DNA of 64,000 bases from positions 3,348,001 to 3,412,000 of the forward strand of contig NZ_CP118157.1 of the NCBI RefSeq assembly GCF_032878875.1. Direction: 5' to 3'. A model generated the notes under the pieces. The model was not told the origin of the DNA, did no database searches, and saw only the letters and a program-made list of their open reading frames with translations. The translations under genes and the position numbers were made by a program. Shown here one piece after another: positions 45,568 to 53,469 of this stretch (the stretch's first letter is position 1; each line of letters opens with the position of its first letter). The stretch is from Microbacterium sp. AB. GTDB taxonomy: Bacteria > Actinomycetota > Actinomycetes > Actinomycetales > Microbacteriaceae.

Positions 45568-46217
45568 TGGCGGGCATTCGAGACCGTCTCGCGGCGCTCG
45601 ACAGCTGTGCGGTCTCGGATGCCCTCGACACGCTCGGGCTGCCGGGCGCGGTGACGGGGATCCACGGCATCACGCTCCCCGACGCCGCGATCCTCGGCGT
45701 CGCCCGGACGGTGCTCGCGGGCCCCCGGGAGGCGGGCGGCCCGCAGGCACACATCGCGGCGGGGCTCGTGGACCGTCTGCAGCCCGGCGACGTCGTCGTG
45801 ATCGCCAACGACGGCCGCGCCGACGTGTCGTGCTGGGGAGGCCTGCTGGGGGCCGCGGCGACGAGCCACGGCGCCGCGGGCGTCGTCGTCGACGGGGCGT
45901 TCCGCGACATCCAGGAGAACGCCGACCTGGGGCTGCCCGTCTTCGCCCGCGCGGCCGTGGCGGTGAGCGCGCGCGGGCGCATCGTGCAGAAGTCCATGGA
46001 CGAGCCCGTGCGCGTCGGCGGCGTCGAGGTCGCCCCCGGCGACTGGGTCGTCGCCGACCGCAGCGGGCTCGCCTTCGTCCCGGCCGCCGAGGCGGAGCGC
46101 GTCGTCGCCCTCGCGGAGCGCATCGTCGCGCGCGAGGAGAGCATGCTCTCGGCGGTGCACGACGGGCGGCCCGTGGCCGAGGCCATGCACGACTCCGAGT
46201 TCCCCACCGCCGAATAG
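45567..46217 (+). CDS. RraA-family class II aldolase 1 (CHA/HMG aldolase-like)
   Basis: This 216-residue RraA-fold protein has the motif GDVVVIANDGRADVSCWGGLL and the active-site pair Arg-Asp in VVVDGAFRDIQE. Members cleave 4-carboxy-4-hydroxy-2-oxoadipate or 4-hydroxy-4-methyl-2-oxoglutarate to pyruvate with Mg2+. That is the step after LigJ. Its ATG shares a base with the dioxygenase stop (TGATG), implying coupled translation. It is the first of three tandem relatives; which one is the main aldolase is unknown. Confidence 0.82.
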   Translation: MAGIRDRLAALDSCAVSDALDTLGLPGAVTGIHGITLPDAAILGVARTVLAGPREAGGPQAHIAAGLVDRLQPGDVVVIANDGRADVSCWGGLLGAAATSHGAAGVVVDGAFRDIQENADLGLPVFARAAVAVSARGRIVQKSMDEPVRVGGVEVAPGDWVVADRSGLAFVPAAEAERVVALAERIVAREESMLSAVHDGRPVAEAMHDSEFPTAE

Positions 46218-46241
46218 CGACCATCGCATGAGGAGCACACC

Positions 46242-46901
46242 GTGACCACGACGAAGACGTCGGACGACATCCTGACCACCTCCACCGCCACTCTCGCGGA
46301 TGCGCTCGACAAGGTCGGACGCGACGGATGCCTGCTGGGGATCGCCCCGCTGGCAGCCGGGCAGCGCGTGATCGGACGCGCCTTCACCGTCCGCTATGTG
46401 GCGGCGGGATCCCCGCCCGGCACCGTGGGCGACTACCTCGACGACGTCGAGCCCGGCCAGGTCGTCGTGCTCGACAACAAGGGCCGCACGGACGCGACCG
46501 TGTGGGGCGACATCCTCACCGCGATCGCGAACGCCAAGGGCGTCGCCGGCACCGTGATCGACGGCGTCTGCCGCGACGTGTCCCGCGCTCTCGATCTCGG
46601 CTACCCCGTCTACAGCCGGGGACGGTACATGCGCACGGGCAAGGACCGGGTCGAGGTCGCCGCGGTGCAGGAGCCGGTCGACGTCGCGGGCGTCAAGATC
46701 CATCCGGGGGACCTCGTCGTCGGCGACGACGACGGCGTCGTGGTGATCCCGCGCGACGCCGAGGAGGAGGTGCTGCGCATCGCCGCCGAGATCGACGCCC
46801 GGGAGGACAGGATCCTCGAGGCGGTCCTGGGGGGCGCGACGCTCGCCGAGGCCCGTGCCCGGCAGGGGTACCACACCCTGCAGCGCCGGGGAGACGCGTG
46901 A
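46242..46901 (+). CDS. RraA-family class II aldolase 2
   Basis: This 219-residue protein starts at GTG 46242. It keeps GQVVVLDNKGRTDATVWGDIL and the full active-site motif TVIDGVCRDVSRA (Asp-Gly-x-x-Arg-Asp). Relative to paralogue 1 it has the more canonical G-D/N-K-G-R and DG-xx-RD pattern, so it is a good candidate for the true 4-carboxy-4-hydroxy-2-oxoadipate aldolase. It also resembles the RraA RNase E inhibitor family in fold, but this organismal context and operon favour the aldolase role. Gap to paralogue 1 is 24 bp. Confidence 0.82.
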   Translation: MTTTKTSDDILTTSTATLADALDKVGRDGCLLGIAPLAAGQRVIGRAFTVRYVAAGSPPGTVGDYLDDVEPGQVVVLDNKGRTDATVWGDILTAIANAKGVAGTVIDGVCRDVSRALDLGYPVYSRGRYMRTGKDRVEVAAVQEPVDVAGVKIHPGDLVVGDDDGVVVIPRDAEEEVLRIAAEIDAREDRILEAVLGGATLAEARARQGYHTLQRRGDA

Positions 46902-47551
46902 TGGGCGCGCTCGCCGACGCGGACCGGCTGATCCGGTGGGGCTCGGCGACGCTCCACGAGGCCTGCCCGGAGCCCAGCGCGCTGCCCGCGTCGCTTCGCC
47001 CCGCCTGGGCGGGGGCGACGATCGTCGGCCGCGCGTATCCAGTCGTCGTCGCCCCCGGCGACAACCTCGCCCTGCACTGGGCGATCGTCGAGGCGGAGCC
47101 CGGGGACGTCATCGTCGCCGACGCGCACGACGCCGTGCACGGGCACTGGGGCGAGGTGATGGCGGTCGGCGCGCTCTCGCGCGGCATCGCCGGGCTCGTC
47201 ATCGCGGGCGGCGTGCGCGACACGGCGCAGCAGGCCGAGCTCGGCTTCCCCGTGTTCAGCACCTCGATCGCCGTGCGCGGCACCGCCAAACGCTGGTCGG
47301 GGGTCCTGGGCGAGCCCGTGGCGTTCGGCGGCGTCTCGGTGTCGCGCGGAGACGTCATCGTCGCCGACGCCGACGGCGTCGTGTGCGTGCCGCGGTCCTC
47401 CTACCCCGAGACCGTCGAGAACGCCGCCGCCCGCGTCGCGAAGGAGGAGGCGATCATGACCGCGCTGCGTGCGGGGTCGACGACCCTCGACGAGTACCGG
47501 CTGCGCGGCATCGACGACCGGTCCGCGCGCTCACGCGCGCAGGATCGATGA
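46901..47551 (+). CDS. RraA-family protein 3, altered active-site motif
   Basis: This 216-residue relative keeps the fold and RD pair (LVIAGGVRDTAQQ), but the conserved Asp-Gly before it is Ala-Gly. The central loop reads GDVIVADAHDAVHGHWGEVM instead of GRADVSCWG or GRTDATVWG. Its start codon shares a base with the stop of paralogue 2 (TGATG). It may be a tautomerase/decarboxylase variant or an aldolase for another keto acid; the function is not established. It is the last gene of the HpaB-LigJ-LigB operon. Confidence 0.75.
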   Translation: MGALADADRLIRWGSATLHEACPEPSALPASLRPAWAGATIVGRAYPVVVAPGDNLALHWAIVEAEPGDVIVADAHDAVHGHWGEVMAVGALSRGIAGLVIAGGVRDTAQQAELGFPVFSTSIAVRGTAKRWSGVLGEPVAFGGVSVSRGDVIVADADGVVCVPRSSYPETVENAAARVAKEEAIMTALRAGSTTLDEYRLRGIDDRSARSRAQDR

Positions 47552-47575
47552 CGGAGGACGGCGCAGGGGGATGCG

Positions 47576-47653
47576 CCCGACACCATGTCGGAGTGGCCGC
47601 GGGGGATTTCGGTCTCCGCGCGTATGGGTATCGATTCCCCGCCCGGTTAGTGT
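47576..47653 (+). promoter_or_regulatory. Regulon promoter F (aldehyde dehydrogenase operon)
   Basis: CCCGACACCATGTCGGA (47576-47592) matches the 41879 site at 14 of 17 positions. ATTTCG occupies the second-box offset. The -10 TAGTGT (47648-47653) follows the palindrome by 55 bp. It lies in the 141-bp gap after the third RraA gene and drives the aldehyde dehydrogenase, flavin reductase, hydroxylase, transporter unit. Confidence 0.65.
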
Positions 47654-47692
47654 TCAGACGGCGAGAGCCGCATTCGCGACGAGGAGGTCCCG

Positions 47693-49150
47693 ATGACATC
47701 GGTCAGTGACACCGCCATCCGGTTCGGTCCCATCCCCGTCGACGCGTGGGGCACGGGATCGGGCGGCACCGGGACGATCGTCGACGCCGCCACCGGCGAG
47801 CGCATCGGCAGCGTCGCCCTCGCGAGCGAGGCGGACGTGGAGCGGGCGGGCGCCGTCGCCGCGGCCGTGCAGCCCGCGTGGGCCGACACGTCGTTCCGCA
47901 GCCGCATCGACGTCCTCCGCCGCGCGGAGCGCGCCCTCGAGGACCTCCGGGACGACCTCGTGCCCCTCATGATGAGGGAGACCGGGGCGCTGCGCAGCAA
48001 GGCGTCCCACGAGATCGACAAGACCATCGACGAGCTCCGCGCCGCCGCCGGCCTTCCCGATCAGCCCTACGGCGAGCTGCTCCCGCACGACGACCCCTCG
48101 ACGCTGAGCCTGGCCCGCCGCGTCCCCGTCGGCGTCGTGGGGGTCATCGCTCCCTGGAACGCGCCCCTCATGCTCTCGATGCGCTCGATCGCGCCGGCGC
48201 TGGCGCTCGGCAACGCCGTGATCGTCAAGCCCGACGTGAAGACGGCGCTGACCGGCGGCGCGGTGATCGATCACGTCTTCCGTGCGGCGGGGCTGCCCAA
48301 CGGGGTGCTCCAGGTCGTCGCGGGCGGCGCCGAGGCGGGCGAGGCGCTCGTGCGCTCCCCCCACACGGACATGATCTCCTTCACGGGCTCCTCGGCGGCC
48401 GGCCGCCGGGTCGGTGAGGTCGCCGGAGGGCTGCTCAAGCGCGTCGTGCTCGAGCTCGGCGGCAACAACGCGTTCATCGTGCTCGACGACGCGGACCTCG
48501 ACGACGCGCTCGCCCACGCCCAGCGCGGCACGTTCTCGCACCAGGGGCAGATCTGCATGGCCACCGGGCGGCATCTCGTGCACGAGTCGGTCGCCGACGA
48601 GTACGTGCGACGCCTGGTCGAGTTCGCGGAGTCGCTGCGCGTCGGCGATCCGAGGCGGAGCGGCGTCACCCTGGGGCCCCTCATCGACGTCCGCCAGGCC
48701 GATCGCGTCCAGGGCGTGGTCGACGACGCCGTCGCGGCAGGAGCGGTCGTCAGGACGGGCGGACATCACGAGGGGCCGTTCTACGCGCCGACCGTGCTCG
48801 ACGGGGTCGATCGGGACAACGCCGCGTTCCAGGCGGAGATCTTCGGCCCCGTCGCGCCGGTGACGCGCTTCTCGACCGACGACGAGGCGATCAGGCTCGC
48901 GGGCGCCACCCCCTACGGCCTGTCCGCAGCGATCCACACGAGGGATCTGGGCAGGGCGCTCGCGATCTCCGGCCGGCTTCGCACCGGGATGGTGCACATC
49001 AACGGGCAGACGATCAACGACGCGGCGCACATCCCCATGGGCGGGATGGGCCAGTCCGGCAACGGGGGGCGCTACGGCGGCCACTGGAACCTCGACGAGT
49101 TCACCTACTGGCAGTGGGTCACCTCCCGCACGCCGCCGGGGCGCCGGTGA
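47693..49150 (+). CDS. Aldehyde dehydrogenase, aromatic (benzaldehyde/vanillin) type
   Basis: This 485-residue ALDH has IAPWNAPLMLSMRSIAPALALG (in parts IAPWNAPL and SIAPALALG), FTGSSAAGR, the base glutamate in VLELGGNNAF and the nucleophile in SHQGQICMATGR, ending MGGMGQSGNGGRYGG. The HQGQIC motif and the GxNN after the glutamate are frequent in benzaldehyde and vanillin dehydrogenases. It would oxidise an aromatic aldehyde, such as a product of the HCHL-like enzyme, to the benzoate that is later hydroxylated and cleaved. This link is inferred. Confidence 0.9.
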   Translation: MTSVSDTAIRFGPIPVDAWGTGSGGTGTIVDAATGERIGSVALASEADVERAGAVAAAVQPAWADTSFRSRIDVLRRAERALEDLRDDLVPLMMRETGALRSKASHEIDKTIDELRAAAGLPDQPYGELLPHDDPSTLSLARRVPVGVVGVIAPWNAPLMLSMRSIAPALALGNAVIVKPDVKTALTGGAVIDHVFRAAGLPNGVLQVVAGGAEAGEALVRSPHTDMISFTGSSAAGRRVGEVAGGLLKRVVLELGGNNAFIVLDDADLDDALAHAQRGTFSHQGQICMATGRHLVHESVADEYVRRLVEFAESLRVGDPRRSGVTLGPLIDVRQADRVQGVVDDAVAAGAVVRTGGHHEGPFYAPTVLDGVDRDNAAFQAEIFGPVAPVTRFSTDDEAIRLAGATPYGLSAAIHTRDLGRALAISGRLRTGMVHINGQTINDAAHIPMGGMGQSGNGGRYGGHWNLDEFTYWQWVTSRTPPGRR

Positions 49151-49216
49151 GACCCGTGCACGACCGAACCCATGGCGCGCCGGACCCGGCGCCGAACACG
49201 ACGAGGTGATGAGGAC

Positions 49217-50191
49217 ATGTCAATCGACTCCGTGCCCGAGATGATCGACGAATTCCGGCAGGCGGCGGGAAGGTTCGCGTCGGGGGTGACGGTCGTCACC
49301 ACCCGCAACGGCGAGCACGTGTACGGCGTCACCGCGACGTCGTTCGTGTCCCTGTCGCTCAATCCGCTGCTGGTGACGGTGTCGATCAACACCGCGAGCG
49401 CCATCCTCCCGGACATCGACGAGAGCGGCATCCTCGCCGTCAACGTCCTCGCACGCGAGCAGGAGGAGGTCTCGCGCTACTTCTCCACGAGGGGACGCGG
49501 CCGCTCGCGCGAGCGGTTCGAGGGCATCGCCGCCCATGTCGAGTCGACGGGGGCGCCCATCATCGACGGCGCCCTGAGCTGGTTCGACTGCCGTGTGCAC
49601 ACGACCCTGGAGGGCGGCGACCACGTCATCCTGGTGGGCGAGGTGGTCGCCGCGGGCGGCAGCAGCGGCGAGCCGCTGCTGTACTGGTCGGGCGGATACC
49701 GCGAGCTGGGCCGGAACGACGACCCGTCCGGCGGCGACGACGGCATCGAGCAGTTCGCCGATGCGCTCTCGGTGCAGCTGCACATGCACGGCATGACCCC
49801 GGCGGACCTGCTGGACGCGCAGTACGCGGTGGAGCCCGCCGCCGCGGCGCTCGCCGCGCGCGCGTGCACCGACGAGCTGGTCGCCGAGCTGCAGTCGCTC
49901 ATCGACGAGGCCGCCGAGCACCACGACGACGCGGAGAGGTACAACCCCGTGGCGCTCGAGTTCCACTCCCGCATCGGCTCGATGAGCGGCAATGCGGCGA
50001 TCGCCGCCAGCGTGAGGGCGCTCTCCCGGCCGCGGTACGAGGTGTACTCCTCGCAGACGAACGCCGAGCGCGCCAGCCGCAGCACCCGGAAGCACCAGGA
50101 GATCGCGGACGCGATCAGGGACCACGACGAGGACCGCGCGCGGGCGCTCATGCTCGAGCACCTGGGCACGATCGCCCGGGGGATCGCCTGA
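49217..50191 (+). CDS. Flavin reductase fused to a FadR-type (FCD) sensor domain
   Basis: Residues about 1-170 are a RutF/HpaC-type NAD(P)H:flavin reductase: FRQAAGRFASGVTVVTTRNG, GVTATSFVSLSLNPLLVTVSI (in parts GVTATSFVSLSLNPLL and VSINTASA), WFDCRVH, GDHVILVGEVV. Residues about 185-324 are an FCD domain, the ligand-binding part of FadR/GntR regulators: AQYAVEPAAAALAARA, FHSRIGSMSGNAA, STRKHQEIADAI, ARALMLEHL, with three metal-binding-type histidines. No DNA-binding winged helix is present. It should reduce flavin for the HpaB-type monooxygenase while sensing an aromatic ligand. The ATG at 49217 starts the conserved domain. Confidence 0.83.
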   Translation: MSIDSVPEMIDEFRQAAGRFASGVTVVTTRNGEHVYGVTATSFVSLSLNPLLVTVSINTASAILPDIDESGILAVNVLAREQEEVSRYFSTRGRGRSRERFEGIAAHVESTGAPIIDGALSWFDCRVHTTLEGGDHVILVGEVVAAGGSSGEPLLYWSGGYRELGRNDDPSGGDDGIEQFADALSVQLHMHGMTPADLLDAQYAVEPAAAALAARACTDELVAELQSLIDEAAEHHDDAERYNPVALEFHSRIGSMSGNAAIAASVRALSRPRYEVYSSQTNAERASRSTRKHQEIADAIRDHDEDRARALMLEHLGTIARGIA

Positions 50192-50231
50192 GCGCCGGCC
50201 GCCCCGTCGGGAGAGGACGAGAGGACACACC

Positions 50232-51932
50232 ATGACCGAGACCTTCGACGCCGACGTCGTCATCATCGGCGGAGGTCCCGTGGGCCTGACGGCGGCCATG
50301 GACCTCGACGCGCGGGGCATCCGCTCCGTCGTGATCGAGTCGCGACGCTACCTCGAGGCGCCGAACGTGAAGTGCAACCACGTGGCGTCGCGGACGATGG
50401 AGCGGTTCCGCCGGCTCGGGATCGCGGACCGGGTGCGCGCCGCCGGCCTCCCCGCCGACTACCCGCAGGACATCGCCTTCCGCACGACCATGACGGGCCG
50501 GGAGCTCGGTCGCATCCCGATCCCGTCGACCGTGCAGCGCGCCTCCCGCCCCGCCGGGCCCGACGCCGACTGGGCCACGCCCGAGCCGCCCCACCGCGTG
50601 AACCAGAAGTACCTGGAGCCGATCCTGATGGAGCACGCCGCCGGCCTGCCGCGGGTGACGCTGCTCAACGAGACCCGGTATCTCGGTCTCGAGCAGGACG
50701 AGCACGGCGTCTCGGTGCGGATCGCGGATCGCGACGGGGCGGAGCGGGTTCTCCGCGGCCGCTTCCTCATCGGCGCCGACGGCGGGCGTTCGGCCGTGCG
50801 CAAGAGGATCGGCGCGGCGTTCCACGGCGACCCCGTCCTCCAGCGGGTCCAGTCGACGTGCATCCGCGCGCCGCGCCTGTACGACCTCCTGCCCGGCGAG
50901 CGCGCATGGGCCTATTACACGTTCAACCCGCGGCGCAACGGGCACGTGTACGCCATCGACGGCGACGAGGTCTTCCTCGTCCACAACTACCTGAGCGCCG
51001 GGGAGGGCGACGGGTCGGGCGTGGACCGCGATGCCGCGATCCGCACGATCCTCGGCGTCGACGCGTCGTTCGACTACGAGGTGGTCTCGGAGGAGGACTG
51101 GATCGCACGCCGCCTGGTCGCCGATCGGCTGAGGGACCGCCGTGTCTTCATCGCGGGCGACGCCGCGCACCTGTGGGTGCCGTACGCCGGGTTCGGCATG
51201 AACGCCGGCATCGCGGACGTGCTGAACCTCACGTGGGCGCTGGGCGCCCGCATCGCCGGCTGGGCCGCCGACGGCATCCTCGACGCGTACGAGGCGGAGC
51301 GGCTCCCCATCACCGATCAGGTCTCGCGGTTCGCGATGGGCCACCAGCGCAAGATCGCGCAGGGCGAGGTCCCGCCCGAGATCGAGGACGCCACCGACGC
51401 CGGCCGCGCCGCGCGACGCCGTCTCGGGGAGCAGGCGTACGCGCTGAACGTCGAGCAGTTCGCCGCGGCGGGGCTTAACTACGGGTACTCCTACGCGCAC
51501 TCGCCCGTGATCGTGTACGACGGGGAGCCCGCTCCCGCCTACACGATGGGCTCCTACACGGAGTCGACCGTGCCCGGATGCCGTGCCCCTCACTTCTGGC
51601 TGGCGGACGGGGTGTCGCTGTACGACGAGCTCGGGCTCGGCTACACGGCGCTGAGCCTCGGCGATCCCTCCGGGCTCGCCGACCTCGTGGACGAGGCGGC
51701 CGCGGCAGGCGTGCCCCTGAAGGTGATCGACGTCGACCGCCGTCTCGCGCCCGCGGCGTACCGGCACGGGTACGTCATCGTCCGCGACGACCAGCACGTC
51801 GTCTGGCGCGCCGACGCGGCGCCGGCCGATCCCCGGGCGCTCCTCGACCGCCTGCGGGGACGACTCCCGTCTCCGGGCGGGGCCGCGGAGGACGTGGCCG
51901 GGCTCAGCGCCGTCGCCGCCGACCCGGCGTAG
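50232..51932 (+). CDS. Group A FAD-dependent aromatic hydroxylase (MhpA/PheA-like)
   Basis: This 566-residue monooxygenase has the FAD loop VVIIGGGPVGLTAAMDL, the DG motif FLIGADGGRSAVRKRIG and the GD motif RVFIAGDAAHLWVPYAGFGMNAG (in parts RVFIAGDAAHLW and GFGMNAG). Its C-terminal thioredoxin-like domain is typical of phenol hydroxylase/MhpA relatives. It hydroxylates an aromatic ring using NAD(P)H and O2 with no separate reductase. It is 40 bp after the reductase-FCD fusion and probably prepares another substrate for ring cleavage. Confidence 0.9.
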   Translation: MTETFDADVVIIGGGPVGLTAAMDLDARGIRSVVIESRRYLEAPNVKCNHVASRTMERFRRLGIADRVRAAGLPADYPQDIAFRTTMTGRELGRIPIPSTVQRASRPAGPDADWATPEPPHRVNQKYLEPILMEHAAGLPRVTLLNETRYLGLEQDEHGVSVRIADRDGAERVLRGRFLIGADGGRSAVRKRIGAAFHGDPVLQRVQSTCIRAPRLYDLLPGERAWAYYTFNPRRNGHVYAIDGDEVFLVHNYLSAGEGDGSGVDRDAAIRTILGVDASFDYEVVSEEDWIARRLVADRLRDRRVFIAGDAAHLWVPYAGFGMNAGIADVLNLTWALGARIAGWAADGILDAYEAERLPITDQVSRFAMGHQRKIAQGEVPPEIEDATDAGRAARRRLGEQAYALNVEQFAAAGLNYGYSYAHSPVIVYDGEPAPAYTMGSYTESTVPGCRAPHFWLADGVSLYDELGLGYTALSLGDPSGLADLVDEAAAAGVPLKVIDVDRRLAPAAYRHGYVIVRDDQHVVWRADAAPADPRALLDRLRGRLPSPGGAAEDVAGLSAVAADPA

Positions 51933-51943
51933 GGCCGGCGGCC

Positions 51944-53419
51944 TTGCCCTCCCCGGACACGCGGGAGATCCCGCTCACCCCGCCGCAGCGCTGGCGCGCC
52001 TTCGGCGTCTGCATCGCCGTGACGGCCCTCACGGTGCTCGACCTCACGAAGGTCAACGTCGCGCTGCCGTCGATCGAGGACGCGCTCGGCGCGAGCTCGA
52101 CCGAGCTGCAGCTCGTCGTCGCCGGCTACGTGCTCACGTTCGGCCTCGCGCTCGTGCCTGCGGGGCGCATCGGGGACCAGCGATCGCGCCGCACGCTGTT
52201 CATCGTCGGGCTGACGGTCTTCACGCTCATGAGCCTCGCGTGCGCGCTGGCGCCCACCTCGGAGGCGCTGCTCGCCGCACGGCTCGCGCAGGGGGTGGGC
52301 GCGGGCATCCAGATGCCCCAGGCGCTCGGCCTCATCCAGGCGCTCTTCCAGGGAGCGGAGCGGGCCAGGGCGTTCGGCGTCTTCGGCGTCATGGTCGGCA
52401 TCACCATGGCGATCGGCCCCACGCTCGGCGGTCTCGCGATCGCGATCGGCGGCCCCGAGGACGGCTGGCGCGGCATCTTCTGGATGAACGTGCCGCTCGC
52501 GCTGGCCACCCTCGCCCTCGCGATCTGGCTGCTTCCGCGGACGCGGACGGCCTCGACCCGCAGGCTGGAGCTCGACCCCGTCGGGCTGCTGCTGTTCGGG
52601 GCGGCCGTGCTCACGCTCCTGTGGCCCTTCCTCTTCACGACGGGATCGCCTGACGACGATCCCGCCCGATGGTGGCTGCTCGTCGTCTTCGTCGTGGCGG
52701 CCACCGTGTTCGCGGCCTGGGAGCGCCGCTATGCGGCATCGGGGCGCCAGCCGCTCATCCCGCCGCGGCTCTTCCGCATCCTCTCCTACCGCAACGGGAT
52801 GATCCTCGCGAGCGCGTACTTCGCCGCGAATCCCGCGATGCTCCTGCTGACCACCCTCTACCTGCAGCACGGCATCGGCCTCGCCCCCGTCTTCGCCGGG
52901 ATGGTGAGCATCAGCTTCGCGCTGCTGAGCGCGGCGACGGCGTGGATAGGGGGCCGCCTCATCGATCGCATCGGCCGGCCGCTCGTCGTGTGGGGGCTCG
53001 TGACCGTGCTCGCGGGCGTGGGGCTGCTCGTGCTCGCCACCCTCGTGACGCCCGCGGCGGCCACCCCCTGGGCGATGGCGGCCGCGATGGCCGTCGCCGG
53101 CGTCGGCGGGGGGCTCGTCATGACGCCGAACCAGACGCTCACGCTCGCCGAGATCCCCGTGCGGCAGGCCGGCTCCGCCGGCTCGGTCGGGCAGCTGGGC
53201 CAGCGCATCGGCGGCGCCGTCGGAACGGCCGTCGGGCTGTCGTTCTTCTACTCCTCCATCTACGAGGAGACGGGCTCCGGCGAGAGCACCGACCTCGCGG
53301 TGTACCAGCACGCCTACGCGTTCGGCATGCTCGCCGTCGCGCTCTTCGTGGCGCTCGCCCTCGCGGTGGGCGTCATGGACCTCGGTGCGCGCCGCCGCGG
53401 ACGTCGTGCGCCGGGGTGA
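51944..53419 (+). CDS. DHA2 family MFS transporter (EmrB/QacA type)
   Basis: This 491-residue protein has about fourteen membrane segments, beginning VTALTVLDLTKVNVALPSIEDAL (in parts TVLDLTKVNVALPSI) with the loop GRIGDQRSRRTLF. This is the DHA2 pattern. It probably exports or imports an aromatic acid or a toxic intermediate. The start is assigned to TTG 51944 because it lies 12 nt after the hydroxylase stop and no later start keeps TM1; the SD is weak. It is the last gene in regulon unit F. Confidence 0.85.
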   Translation: MPSPDTREIPLTPPQRWRAFGVCIAVTALTVLDLTKVNVALPSIEDALGASSTELQLVVAGYVLTFGLALVPAGRIGDQRSRRTLFIVGLTVFTLMSLACALAPTSEALLAARLAQGVGAGIQMPQALGLIQALFQGAERARAFGVFGVMVGITMAIGPTLGGLAIAIGGPEDGWRGIFWMNVPLALATLALAIWLLPRTRTASTRRLELDPVGLLLFGAAVLTLLWPFLFTTGSPDDDPARWWLLVVFVVAATVFAAWERRYAASGRQPLIPPRLFRILSYRNGMILASAYFAANPAMLLLTTLYLQHGIGLAPVFAGMVSISFALLSAATAWIGGRLIDRIGRPLVVWGLVTVLAGVGLLVLATLVTPAAATPWAMAAAMAVAGVGGGLVMTPNQTLTLAEIPVRQAGSAGSVGQLGQRIGGAVGTAVGLSFFYSSIYEETGSGESTDLAVYQHAYAFGMLAVALFVALALAVGVMDLGARRRGRRAPG

Positions 53420-53469
53420 CCTCGCATCCCCCCCGGTCGGAGAGGGCGTCGACACCGTCCCCGGCGTGC

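Noticed and set aside
45567..47551. RraA-family genes as regulators of RNase E
   Set aside because: Position directly after LigJ- and LigB-type genes, with overlapping starts and the Arg-Asp aldolase motif, fits the aldolase branch; RNase regulation would not explain three copies.
53440..53460. GTCGACACCGTCC resembling the regulon palindrome
   Set aside because: Only the left half matches, it lies between convergent stops and no -10 follows at 54-55 bp.
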